A program made the translations under genes and the position numbers. A stretch of 64,000 nucleotides of DNA from Bacteroidetes bacterium MedPE-SWsnd-G2 (lineage in GTDB: Bacteria; Bacteroidota; Bacteroidia; Flavobacteriales; Flavobacteriaceae), in contig MPDE01000002.1 in NCBI GenBank assembly GCA_001874335.1, forward strand, positions 62,001 to 126,000, read 5' to 3'. Below the pieces are notes generated by a model. That model worked only from the letters and a program-made list of their open reading frames with translations, made no database searches and was not told the origin of the DNA. Positions 19,048 to 28,977 of this stretch are shown here, piece by piece (positions within the stretch are counted from its first letter, which is position 1; every line of letters begins with the position of its first letter).

Positions 19048-21084
19048 CTAATTTGTCAATGCAAATTCATCAAAGTAATAGGTCGAATCATCTCCGGCAT
19101 TACCAAAATCAAAGAACATCACAACTCTTACATAGTCAGCAGGTGGTGCAGCACTCATGTTAAATACCAGTTCTTCCCATTGGTTAGAAACTGTATTTAC
19201 AACATCTACTTCATGTACAATACTTGTATCAGCATTTTCTAATTTTAGCTTCACAACAATCCCCGAATTTGGAGACCATGTTTTAACGCTAATACTTGAA
19301 TAGCTTGATAAATTTAAAGGCGTGTCAACTTCAAAAAATGTTCCTGCCCATACTTCGGCTGCACCTGTTTTCGTCAATTCGACTACGTTTGCAGTAGTAT
19401 TAACACCGCTCATATCTGGATTTGAAATTACTTGAGCATCAGGAATGTTTCCGAAAGTTGTAAATGCTGGTGCCTCTCCCTCAAAATCTTGAAAACCTAA
19501 GGGAGTAGAATCACCACCATTACTAGCTAACTCAATATCATCGAAATAATAAACTGAATCGTCTCCGCCATTACCGAAGTCGAAGAAGAATACTATTCTT
19601 ACGTAATCTGCTGCTGGGGCATCATTAAAGTTGAATGTAAGACTCTCCCACTCATTAGAAGTGGTTGTATTAACATCTACCTCATACACAATTGAAGTAT
19701 CTGCATTCTCTAATTTTAGCTTTACTGGAATACCAGGGTTTGGTGTCCAAATTTTAGCTTTTAAATTACTATAGGTTACAAAATCTAATGGTTCCGCAAT
19801 TTCAAAAAATGTACCTGCCCAAACTTCAGACCCAACGGCTTTAGTTAATGCACCAACATTGTTACTTGTATTTATACCAGACATATCTGGATTCACAACA
19901 ACCTCTGCATCTGGGATATTACCAAATGTTGTAAATGCTGGAGCTTCATTTTCAAAATCTTCAACCATTGCCGTTACAACTCCTCCTGGTTCTTTATAAA
20001 AGTAAAGGTTATCTATAAATACTGTACCAGCTCCATCAGGAATACCCACAAATTTAAATTGGTGAATATCGGCCATAGATAATCCTTGATCTGTGAAATC
20101 TGAAAGTGGAATATCATAACTGTTCCATTCTCCTGCTACAGGATTTAGTTGAACTAATTGTTCACCACTTGAAATACTTATAGGATAAACATCTAAAGCA
20201 TAATCTTCAGTTGCTGTCCAAACATCTATATGTAAGAACTCCATAGTTGAAGCATCAACTGTTTCTCCTATTTGAATCCCTTGATAGGTTAAATCACCAT
20301 ATTGAATCATTGCATTTCCTTCTACCTCAATTTCTGTATAAGTAGTTGATTGTCCCCAATTAGGGAAGAAATCGGTGTTAGCAATGTTTGTATAAGTGTT
20401 ACTATAAACAGATATTACATCTGTTTCAGCTCTTGCTGGTTGAGCAGGTGCTCCAGTAATTGGTTGTAAAATTTCTGTTACCAAAAATTCTTCTGCATAC
20501 TCTGTAGTTTCTATTGCTGCACTAAATGCAGTAACTGTAATGGTATAAGTTCCAGCATTTTCATAATTAAATGAAACGCCTTCGTCAATATTACCAGCTA
20601 CTGGATCTGCTCCCGTTCCGAAATCTACTTCATAAGACAATGCAAAATCTGCGGTTGCAGTTACATTTACTTGCTTAGATATCGCAGGATCATTTTCAAT
20701 TGTCACCATTAAGTTTTGAGGTGCTTGAAATGACACTTCAAGAGGTTGAGTAACTTCTGTTGTTAAACCATTTAAAGCGTAAGCCACTATGTTTAACTCG
20801 TAGGTACCTTCTTCATACGTGTGTTCTAAAACACTTCCTGGAGTCAAATCTGATTCTGCATCAGAGCCATCTCCATAATTCAAATCGTATTTAGTAACGC
20901 CATCTCCTAAAGGAATAATTGTTACCAATCCGGTGTTATCTTGTGTAACACTAACTTCTGCCGATACATTAGTAGGTGCAGAAATATCGTCTACAAAATC
21001 TAAATTGTCGTCTTCATTACAGCTAAATGCAATAAATGCTAATAGACAAAATGTTGATATATATTTTAAAATTTTCATATTCAT
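19048..21084 (-). CDS. Surface glycan-binding lipoprotein with PKD and repeated CBM-like modules
   Basis: This protein sits where SusE/SusF-type binding proteins are normally coded, 6 nt after susD. The 678 residues contain a lipobox (FSCN, Cys22), two PKD-like domains (about 35-200) and a beta-sandwich module (about 210-370) ending VFIDNLYFYKE. Two near-identical beta-sandwich modules of about 150 residues follow (about 373-523 and 530-678), each with TTFGNIPDA, EVWAGTFFE, VKLKLENADTSI and YYFDD/E. No catalytic motif is visible, so the role is glycan capture at the cell surface. The middle module recurs in the secreted protein at 28978. Confidence 0.85.
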   Translation of the reverse strand: MNMKILKYISTFCLLAFIAFSCNEDDNLDFVDDISAPTNVSAEVSVTQDNTGLVTIIPLGDGVTKYDLNYGDGSDAESDLTPGSVLEHTYEEGTYELNIVAYALNGLTTEVTQPLEVSFQAPQNLMVTIENDPAISKQVNVTATADFALSYEVDFGTGADPVAGNIDEGVSFNYENAGTYTITVTAFSAAIETTEYAEEFLVTEILQPITGAPAQPARAETDVISVYSNTYTNIANTDFFPNWGQSTTYTEIEVEGNAMIQYGDLTYQGIQIGETVDASTMEFLHIDVWTATEDYALDVYPISISSGEQLVQLNPVAGEWNSYDIPLSDFTDQGLSMADIHQFKFVGIPDGAGTVFIDNLYFYKEPGGVVTAMVEDFENEAPAFTTFGNIPDAEVVVNPDMSGINTSNNVGALTKAVGSEVWAGTFFEIAEPLDFVTYSNLKAKIWTPNPGIPVKLKLENADTSIVYEVDVNTTTSNEWESLTFNFNDAPAADYVRIVFFFDFGNGGDDSVYYFDDIELASNGGDSTPLGFQDFEGEAPAFTTFGNIPDAQVISNPDMSGVNTTANVVELTKTGAAEVWAGTFFEVDTPLNLSSYSSISVKTWSPNSGIVVKLKLENADTSIVHEVDVVNTVSNQWEELVFNMSAAPPADYVRVVMFFDFGNAGDDSTYYFDEFALTN
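19051..19967 (-). repeat. Tandem duplicated CBM-like module
   Basis: Two in-frame copies of about 450 nt (about 19510-19967 and 19051-19496) code for modules with the same order of motifs (NIPDA, NPDMSG, EVWAGTFFE, LKLENADTSI, ADYVR, FFDFGN). The high identity points to a recent duplication within the gene. Confidence 0.85.
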
Positions 21085-21090
21085 AGTTTT

Positions 21091-22551
21091 TTAGTATCCA
21101 GGATTTTGCTCCCAATTACCATTGGAAAATTGTATTTCTTCTAAAGGAATAGGAAATATTTCATGCTTGTTAGGTGTGAACCCATCTATTTGATTTCCTC
21201 TTCCTGTTCTCACTAAATCAAAGAATTGATGTCCTTCACCTACTAACTCAACTCTTCGTTCTTTATAAATGTCGCTCGTTAAATTTGCTCCTGAAGAATT
21301 TAAATCATCAAGTTCAGCACGTTCACGTACTCTATTTAGGTAGCTTAATGCTTTACTATCATCAATACCACTTCTGTTAAATGCTTCGGCAGCCATTAAT
21401 AACACATCAGCAAATCTTATCGCTCTATAGTTATTAGGATTTGTTAGGTTTTGATCTCCTAAATTTTGATCTCCTTGCCTGGCAATATATTTTCTGTTGT
21501 AAAACCCTGTATGTTCATATCCAACACCATAAGTTGCACCAGTTTGAGCCGCCCATGCTTCAATATCTAAAATGGCTACATCCTTTCTAATATCACCAGT
21601 TTCAAAAGCATCAACAACATCCTGAACAGGAACATTAAAACTAAATCCAGAATCAAAATCAGGACCTGAATAATTTCTAATACCATTAAAACCTACCGCA
21701 ACATTACCTTCACTACATTGCAAGCATCCAAAGCCTGCACCTTCTGCATCGGTATATTGAACTTCAAAAACAGATTCTATTCCATTTTCACCTGGATTTT
21801 CGAAAATAGATTCGTAGTCACTTACCAAATCATAAGGCCCGTTATTAATCAAATCATCTAAAACATTTGCCGCATCAGAAAATTTATCTTGATATAAAAA
21901 GGCTTTTCCTAACAATGCTTGAGCCGAGCCTTTAGTAGCTCTACCTACTTGAGGTGCTGTATAAGACAAATTGTCTACTGCATATTGTAAATCGGCCTCA
22001 ATTAAAGCGTAAACTTCCTCAACAGAAGATCTTGGAATTGAAGTTTCGTCTCCTAAAGCAAATCTTGCATCTCCTTTAATAGGAATTCCTCCAAACCACT
22101 TTACCAATTCAAAATGGTAATAAGCTCTTAAGAAACGTGCTTCACCAATAATTACGTTTTTACCTTCAAAATCTGTTTTATCTTGAAATTCTAAAATGTA
22201 GTTTGCTCTATTTACGCCTGCAAACATCCAGTTCCAGATATCTCTAAGATTGCTGTTTACTGGTGTATGAATCATATCATCTATTTGCTGAAAACCAATA
22301 ACATCTGTAGCGCTTTCACCACCACATAATGTATTGTTTGACGCAATTTCACCTAACATAACATTAACGTATGAAGACTGTAACAAATCGTATGCTCCAA
22401 CTAATGCTTGATAATATTCGGTTTCTGAATTAAAGAAGTTTTCAGAATCAATTGAATATGCCGGTTCTCTATCTATAAAATCATCAGTGCATGCATAAAA
22501 GCCAAATACACTAAGAATTGCAATAATATATTTATAATTTTTCATTTTCAT
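21091..22551 (-). CDS. susD: RagB/SusD-family outer-membrane lipoprotein
   Basis: A 486-residue SusD homologue with lipobox FYACTD (Cys21) and the family start DFIDREPAYSIDSENFFNSETEYYQAL. TPR-like helices carry LRAYYHFELVKWFGG and ATKGSAQALLGKAFLY, and the C-terminal end is RRVELVGEGHQFFDLVRTGR with IPLEEIQFSNGNWEQNPGY. SusD proteins form the lid over SusC and bind the glycan before import. It is followed 6 nt later by the binding-protein gene and begins 5 nt after susC, so it belongs to the core PUL operon. Confidence 0.95.
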   Translation of the reverse strand: MKMKNYKYIIAILSVFGFYACTDDFIDREPAYSIDSENFFNSETEYYQALVGAYDLLQSSYVNVMLGEIASNNTLCGGESATDVIGFQQIDDMIHTPVNSNLRDIWNWMFAGVNRANYILEFQDKTDFEGKNVIIGEARFLRAYYHFELVKWFGGIPIKGDARFALGDETSIPRSSVEEVYALIEADLQYAVDNLSYTAPQVGRATKGSAQALLGKAFLYQDKFSDAANVLDDLINNGPYDLVSDYESIFENPGENGIESVFEVQYTDAEGAGFGCLQCSEGNVAVGFNGIRNYSGPDFDSGFSFNVPVQDVVDAFETGDIRKDVAILDIEAWAAQTGATYGVGYEHTGFYNRKYIARQGDQNLGDQNLTNPNNYRAIRFADVLLMAAEAFNRSGIDDSKALSYLNRVRERAELDDLNSSGANLTSDIYKERRVELVGEGHQFFDLVRTGRGNQIDGFTPNKHEIFPIPLEEIQFSNGNWEQNPGY

Positions 22552-22556
22552 CGGGA

Positions 22557-25500
22557 TTAAAAATTAAGGTTTAAACCAAGTAAAAAGGTTCTTGGAATTG
22601 GGTAAAACCCATAGTCAATACCACTACCAATAGGTGCTCCAGAAGAAGCTCCTGGGTCGTAACCTCTATATTCTGTAAAGGTGTATAAATTGTTCACCCC
22701 TGCATAAAGTCTGAATTTTGAAATTCCGATTTTATCAACAAATTCAAATGGTAGTGAATACCCTATCTGCACATTTTGAATTCTCACATAAGATGCATCT
22801 TCTACAAAATAATTTGACAATACGTTGTTTGAAGTCGCTCCAGTTGTTACTCTTGGTACACTATTACTTGTTCCTTCACCAGTCCAACGATCTAACACAT
22901 AATTAAGTCTGTTAGCATCTGATAAGGTACGCTCGTAGTTTCTAACCATATCATTTCCTAATGACGCGAAGGTGTAACATACGAAGTCTAAGTTTTTCCA
23001 TTTGAAATTTAGGTTTAATCCCATAGTAACACTTGCAATAGGATCTCCAATATTGGTTCTATCATCGGCATCAATAACACCATCGTTATTCACATCAACG
23101 TATCTAATATCACCAGGAGCTGCATTTGCACCCAAAGCTATTTGAGATGGATGTGCATCAACCTCTGCTTGGTTTTGGAAAATTCCGTCTGTTTGATAAC
23201 CGTAGAAATATCCCATTGGTTGCCCAACTTCCATTCTTGACGGTGCCGGTTGTCCAACTCCAAAACCGCCTCCTTCTAAAAAGCCTGTGCTATTATTAAC
23301 TTCTAACACTTCATTATCTAAAGTTGTAAGGTTAAAGTTGGCTCCGAATTGGAAGTTTTCTGAAAAGTTATCTTCATAACCTACAGCAAACTCAAATCCT
23401 TGGTTTCTTACTTTACCAGCATTAACCGTTGGTGCTCCACTTCCTGGTGCTCCAATACCTATAATACCTGAAACGGGTATATTCTGAATTAAAAGATTGT
23501 CCCTTGTATTGATAAAGTAATCCATTACCACGTCTACTTTTTGATCAAACATTTTTAAATCAACACCAACATCAAATTTCTTAGCTTCCTCCCATTGTAA
23601 ATCTTCATTAGGTAAAACTCCAACAGCTTGACCCGGTGTTAATACACCATCAAACACATAAGTTGCTTCACCATTTAAAAAGCTTAAATAACCGTTGTTA
23701 CCTATTTGGTCATTACCTAAGATACCGTAACTCGCTCTTAATTTTAAGAAATTAAACGCTTTTGATTCTTGGTTAAAGAAGTCTTCGTCAGAAATCACCC
23801 AACCAGCAGTTGCAGAAGGAAAATATCCTACTTGGTTTCCTGGCCCAAAGCGTGTTGATAAATCTCGTCTTAACATAAGAGATACTAAGTATTTCTTTTT
23901 GAAATCATATTGTACACGACCAAAAAATGATAAACGTCTTTCGTCATAAGTATAAGATCCAACATCTCTAACACCTTCTTCACTTGTTCCTTCAGCAAGT
24001 GCAATATCTGCAAATTCCCAGCTGTTGTTTGGCACATCAAAACCTGTAGCAAATAGTCCGTTACCCCATTGTTTATAAACTGTTGTACCTAAAGTAGCAG
24101 TTAAATTGTGATTGTCACTAAATGTGTTTTCATACACTCCAAAGAAATCGAATGTATAATCGTTATCGTTGATAGCATTTTGAGAAACACTACTACGTGT
24201 GACATCAAATACTTTACCGCCATAGTTTACTTCTTTAGCAAAAGTTTTTCCTTCACTATTAGCTGTGTTATAACCTACACGACCAGTAAGTTTCAAATTT
24301 TTAACAATATCCCAATCCAATGCTATTGTACCATTTAATTTTCTCAAATCGTAATCATTATATGTGTTTTCAATTTGAGCCAAAGGATTTATAATTTCAA
24401 TACCAAGTCCTGGAGAGTTTGGTACTAAGGTATAGTCACCGTTTTCATCAAAAGGTGCAATTGTACTTGGCGTATTCAATGCATTAAATAATACAGAACC
24501 TAATCCACTATCGTTAATCGCATCCCTATCTATATAGGTATAAGTATTGTTTGTAGTTAGTTTAAACTTATCTGATAATTTAGCGGTTAAAGATAAACGT
24601 GCTGTACTTCTTTTAAAATCAGATTTTTTTGGAGCAATAATACCCTCTTGATACAAGTGTGATCCACTAAATGCATACGTCATTTTATCAGATCCACCAG
24701 AAACATTAATGTCATGGCTATAAATTGGCACGCCTTCATTTAATACTTCATCTTGCCAATCTGTCCCTACTCCTAATCCAGTTAAATCTGGATAAGGTAA
24801 GTCTTGTCCTCCTGCAGCATAGCTTTCGTTTAAAAGTAAAGCGTACTCAGTAGAATTTAATAAAGGAAGTGTTCGGCTGGCTTCTTGAAACCCAACATAA
24901 GTATTATATGATACTTTTGTTTTTTGTCCAAACTTTCCATTTTTAGTAGTTACCAAAACCACACCATTTGCCCCAATCGTACCGTAGATTGCTGCTTGAG
25001 CATCCTTTAAAACAGTAATTGTTTCAATGTCATTTGGATTTAAAATACTTAAATCACCTTGGTAACCATCAATAATAACTAAGGGGCCACTTTCTCCATT
25101 TGTAGAAATACCCCTAATCCTAATATCCAATCCCGCACCAGGGGCTCCAGATTGTGTTGTAACATTAACACCTGATACTGTACCTTGAAGTGCCTGTTCA
25201 ACCTTAACAGGTTTTAAGTCTTCTAAGGTTTCAACACCAACTGTTGAAACTGCTCCAGTCACTTCCCTCTTTTTCTGAGTACCGTAACCAATCACAACAA
25301 TTTCACCTAATACTGCGGCATCCTCTTCTAAGGTTACTTGTAAGGGGTTGCCGTCAACTACAGTTAGTTCCTTATCGGTATACCCCAAATAAGAAAAAAC
25401 AAGTACCGAATTAATCGGAACATCTTTTAAGATAAAGTTTCCATCAAAATCTGTAGTTGCGCCTTTAGAGGTGTTTTTAATAATAATATTAACACCTATC

Positions 25501-25610
25501 AAAGGTTCTCCAGAAACTTGATCTTTCACGTTTCCGTTTACATCTACCGATTGACCAAACGCAAAAGAGGTCAAGAGGAATAATGCAAAGGACAAAATTT
25601 TTGAATTCAT
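22557..25610 (-). CDS. susC: SusC-type TonB-dependent glycan transporter
   Basis: A 1017-residue outer-membrane receptor with signal peptide (to about residue 19, SFAFGQ), a carboxypeptidase-regulatory-like domain (about 22-95, GVNIIIKNTSKGATTDFDGNF), the plug domain with VVIGYGTQKKREVTGAVS and GLDIRIRGISTNGE, and a 22-strand barrel ending in FLLGLNLNF. It imports oligosaccharide into the periplasm using TonB energy and is the first gene of the minus-strand run. A 246-bp gap separates it from the regulator gene. SusC/SusD pairing with GH16 and GH3 points to laminarin-like beta-1,3-glucan. Confidence 0.95.
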   Translation of the reverse strand: MNSKILSFALFLLTSFAFGQSVDVNGNVKDQVSGEPLIGVNIIIKNTSKGATTDFDGNFILKDVPINSVLVFSYLGYTDKELTVVDGNPLQVTLEEDAAVLGEIVVIGYGTQKKREVTGAVSTVGVETLEDLKPVKVEQALQGTVSGVNVTTQSGAPGAGLDIRIRGISTNGESGPLVIIDGYQGDLSILNPNDIETITVLKDAQAAIYGTIGANGVVLVTTKNGKFGQKTKVSYNTYVGFQEASRTLPLLNSTEYALLLNESYAAGGQDLPYPDLTGLGVGTDWQDEVLNEGVPIYSHDINVSGGSDKMTYAFSGSHLYQEGIIAPKKSDFKRSTARLSLTAKLSDKFKLTTNNTYTYIDRDAINDSGLGSVLFNALNTPSTIAPFDENGDYTLVPNSPGLGIEIINPLAQIENTYNDYDLRKLNGTIALDWDIVKNLKLTGRVGYNTANSEGKTFAKEVNYGGKVFDVTRSSVSQNAINDNDYTFDFFGVYENTFSDNHNLTATLGTTVYKQWGNGLFATGFDVPNNSWEFADIALAEGTSEEGVRDVGSYTYDERRLSFFGRVQYDFKKKYLVSLMLRRDLSTRFGPGNQVGYFPSATAGWVISDEDFFNQESKAFNFLKLRASYGILGNDQIGNNGYLSFLNGEATYVFDGVLTPGQAVGVLPNEDLQWEEAKKFDVGVDLKMFDQKVDVVMDYFINTRDNLLIQNIPVSGIIGIGAPGSGAPTVNAGKVRNQGFEFAVGYEDNFSENFQFGANFNLTTLDNEVLEVNNSTGFLEGGGFGVGQPAPSRMEVGQPMGYFYGYQTDGIFQNQAEVDAHPSQIALGANAAPGDIRYVDVNNDGVIDADDRTNIGDPIASVTMGLNLNFKWKNLDFVCYTFASLGNDMVRNYERTLSDANRLNYVLDRWTGEGTSNSVPRVTTGATSNNVLSNYFVEDASYVRIQNVQIGYSLPFEFVDKIGISKFRLYAGVNNLYTFTEYRGYDPGASSGAPIGSGIDYGFYPIPRTFLLGLNLNF

Positions 25611-25856
25611 ATGATATTTAGTTTATATCTCTAAATTTAGAAATACTAATTATTATTTCTTCAAAAATCACCACTACAAAAAATATACATGACAAAAAAA
25701 GTGCCTATAAATTGTGAAATTCGCAATGACAATGTCATAATCACTTGAATTACTTTAACCTTAAGTAAATGTTAAATTTCAAATTTTTGCTAAAATTTCT
25801 CGATTGTATAGGTATTGTATGGTTATATTAACGCATTAACAACCAATGTATAGGAC

Positions 25857-28664
25857 TTAAATTTCCAGAATATAATTTGTTAAGCTCACCTCATGCTCCA
25901 ATTCCATCTTTTTACGCAAACGATAGCGCTTAACTTCCACACTTCTTGGTGAAATATTAAGTAAAGGAGCTATTTCTTTTGAAGACAAGTTTAGTCTGAG
26001 ATAAGCGCATAGTTTCAGGTCATTAGGTGTTAATGAAGGATGCTTATGCTTCACTTTTTTCAAAAAGTCTTTATCGGCATTATTAAAAGCTTCTTCAAAG
26101 AACTTCCAATCATCTGTATTGTTTAAATTCTTATCAATTATTTTTATAACTGGCTTAATCTTTGCCTCTGTTGACACATCTTTTAACTCTTCCTTAATAT
26201 TATGTAAAAACTCATTCTTCTTGATAAGACTCATTGTTGAAATTGCCAACTCTCTATTTTTATTCTCAATATCCTGTTGCAACTTTTCGTTTTCTATATG
26301 CATTAAGCGCTGTTTACTTTCCAACTCTAATACTTCTAATTCTCTTTTATTAGATTCAACCAACTTCTCTTTTTGTCTTTTATAATACACCTTGTATACA
26401 TTATGCATAAAAATGGAAAACAAGATGACTATCACTACATAAAAAACAATCATGGTTTTTGACAAATACCAAGGACTATCGATAGTAAAATTAAAACTAG
26501 CCATATCTGTTACCGTATCTGAATCTATTTTGGCTTGCACTAAAAACTCAAAATTACCAGAGGGTAAATTTTCATAAACTGCCGTAGGATCTGCACTCCA
26601 TGAGCTCCATCTAGATGTATAACCGTCTAGTCTATACCTATATTCTGGTTCAAATAACTGCTCGTATTCAGGAACACTAAAAAGAAAATTAAAATTATTA
26701 TGCTTACTATCAAACTCTTGTCCGTTTTCAAAACCTACCAAATCTGGTCCATCCTGAAGTGAGAAGTTTTCAACTTGCTGAATGCTTACCGTATACGATT
26801 TAGTTTTTATCTTTTTTAAATTTATAATGATATAGCCCAATGATGTACCATATAAATATGTATCAGGTCCCAAGAAGGTTATATTTTCATACCCCACCAT
26901 TTCTTCCCTTAGGTTTCGTGGTAATGAAATCCGGTTGACCTTATGCGCATCAGTTAAAATCCCTGGAGATAAATAGGTAATGCTTTTTTCACTAAACCCC
27001 CATAGTGTATTATCAATATCGTTTGATATAAGCTTTCCTGACGAATAGGTTTCACTCAAAAAAACATCAGACAGTCGTTGGTTTTTTTCAAACTTTTCAC
27101 TATCAAAATTATAGGAATACACTCCTTTTTTATTCATATAAAGCAACTCAGAATTGAACTTTATAATACTTGAATTTAATCCCTTTTCAATACTTTCATC
27201 TTCGTTCACTTCGACAACTTGAGTATAATCAGAGTTGATTTTTAATTTATAAATTCCTTTATATTCATGGTTGACAAAACAGACATCGGCAAACTCTTCA
27301 AAATAGCGCGAAGAGTGATCAAACCCTTCAATTTTATTTCTGTATGACCAATTGCCATCAACCTTTTCTAAAACATTAAGTCCGTTATAATTACCTTGTA
27401 GGATTAAATTCGGATTATTTTGAGCTGGTTTTAAACTCCATGTGCCTTCTACATTTGATATTTTAGTTACCACATCCAAATCAACAGTAAAAGTCCCCAG
27501 GTTATGACCACAGAACAAGGTATCATCTAACACATCTAAAGTCCACACCTGACCTTTTGTGCCGTCAATAATTTGAAATTTTGAATTTGTATCCTGCAAC
27601 GGTTTATAAAACAAACCTTGGTTTGTACCAATATATAAGTGCTCATTAAAAACGGCTGATGCATACACCGTACCAACTTTACCTTTATCATCATTATAAA
27701 TACTAAATGCCGATTTCACGTTTACACAGTTAATCCCATTATCAAGAGCCAGCCAAACATTACCGATTTCATCTTCAAACAGATCTAATACTGTATTATT
27801 GTTAAGACCGTCTTCTTGATTAATAGACTCCAATAATTCACCATTTGCACTAATATGAATAATCCCATTAGATATTGTACCTAACATTAAAGATTTATCG
27901 CGTAATTGAATACAGCTATATACAGAAACACCTGTTAAATCAACTGAATCAACGACCTCCCAAGGTATTAACTCATTATTTGAAAATTTATACAATCCCT
28001 CGTTTTGAGTGACAAAAACGGGTTCGTTCAAATGTTCGAAAATATGGACAACAATATTTTCTTTTACTAATGGATTGTCACTTACTAAACTAGGAATTCC
28101 ATTTACTATTTTATAAATCCCATCATTAGCACGTTGGAAATAAATAACATTATTCACCGCGTACATTTTGGTAAAAAGGGTGTGTCCTTCAATAATTTTA
28201 AAAGCTTCTGATTTTGTATTATATAAATAAATGCGGTTTAAAGACTGGAATAATATCCAATCTTCAATAGCAATTATTTTCCAAAAATGCTCGTCTTCTA
28301 TTAAGGGTTGTTTTAATTTATCTGAAAGGGAAGAATATTCTAAAGTTCCGAGATTGTTTCTTTCCCAAAACCCGAATTCCATATAACAACCTGTATAAAT
28401 TTTATCCTCAGTGACCTCTACTGCACGAATTATAGTCTCGTTAGGTGAATTATACATGGTCCAATTAGCCCCATTATACTCCAGTAAACCTCTATTGTTT
28501 GCAACATAGATATGCTGATTTTCATCTTGTGCAATATTCCAATTCTGGTTATCTGCGTTGTATTGTTTTGGCGTAAATGTGAGAATTGGAGGTAATTCTT
28601 GAGAATTTCCATTTGAAATAGAAACAAGAATAAATAGTAGGGCTAGTAATTTATTTGTTTTCAA
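25857..28664 (-). CDS. Triple-tyrosine/LuxR-type membrane regulator of the glucan locus
   Basis: About 935 residues: signal peptide, a long beta-propeller-like sensor (about 25-650; IGNVWLALDNGIN, ASAVFNEHLYIGTNQGLFY), a Y_Y_Y domain (about 658-720), one transmembrane helix (about 736-757), a coiled coil rich in E/K, and a LuxR-type helix-turn-helix at the end (LTPNDLKLCAYLRLNLSSKEIAPLLNISPRSVEVKR). There is no histidine kinase or receiver domain, so it joins outside sensing directly to DNA binding. I prefer TTG at 28664, which puts a clean signal peptide at the N-terminus; an ATG at 28730 would add 22 residues. It lies directly upstream of susC, the usual position of a PUL regulator. Confidence 0.88.
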   Translation of the reverse strand: MKTNKLLALLFILVSISNGNSQELPPILTFTPKQYNADNQNWNIAQDENQHIYVANNRGLLEYNGANWTMYNSPNETIIRAVEVTEDKIYTGCYMEFGFWERNNLGTLEYSSLSDKLKQPLIEDEHFWKIIAIEDWILFQSLNRIYLYNTKSEAFKIIEGHTLFTKMYAVNNVIYFQRANDGIYKIVNGIPSLVSDNPLVKENIVVHIFEHLNEPVFVTQNEGLYKFSNNELIPWEVVDSVDLTGVSVYSCIQLRDKSLMLGTISNGIIHISANGELLESINQEDGLNNNTVLDLFEDEIGNVWLALDNGINCVNVKSAFSIYNDDKGKVGTVYASAVFNEHLYIGTNQGLFYKPLQDTNSKFQIIDGTKGQVWTLDVLDDTLFCGHNLGTFTVDLDVVTKISNVEGTWSLKPAQNNPNLILQGNYNGLNVLEKVDGNWSYRNKIEGFDHSSRYFEEFADVCFVNHEYKGIYKLKINSDYTQVVEVNEDESIEKGLNSSIIKFNSELLYMNKKGVYSYNFDSEKFEKNQRLSDVFLSETYSSGKLISNDIDNTLWGFSEKSITYLSPGILTDAHKVNRISLPRNLREEMVGYENITFLGPDTYLYGTSLGYIIINLKKIKTKSYTVSIQQVENFSLQDGPDLVGFENGQEFDSKHNNFNFLFSVPEYEQLFEPEYRYRLDGYTSRWSSWSADPTAVYENLPSGNFEFLVQAKIDSDTVTDMASFNFTIDSPWYLSKTMIVFYVVIVILFSIFMHNVYKVYYKRQKEKLVESNKRELEVLELESKQRLMHIENEKLQQDIENKNRELAISTMSLIKKNEFLHNIKEELKDVSTEAKIKPVIKIIDKNLNNTDDWKFFEEAFNNADKDFLKKVKHKHPSLTPNDLKLCAYLRLNLSSKEIAPLLNISPRSVEVKRYRLRKKMELEHEVSLTNYILEI

Positions 28665-28977
28665 GCGAGTTAGATTAGAATAGTTGTGCGCAATAATACA
28701 ATTATTTCCTTTTCTTACAATATAGAGCATTATTACTCTTCTAATTTAAGAGATTTTTACCACAACATCACCACATCAAATTATATTTTTTGAAAATTTT
28801 TTAATATCATAACCCTAATAATCCTATTCATTTAAGGCGCTTTAGCTCAAACAAAACACTGAACATCTCTAAACAAGAACACTACATGGTGTGAAGTATA
28901 GTTTTTGTATAGGGTATTAAAATTATAACGCTTCTTTTTTCCAATATCTTGAAGCAACTATCTAAAAACTATATACA

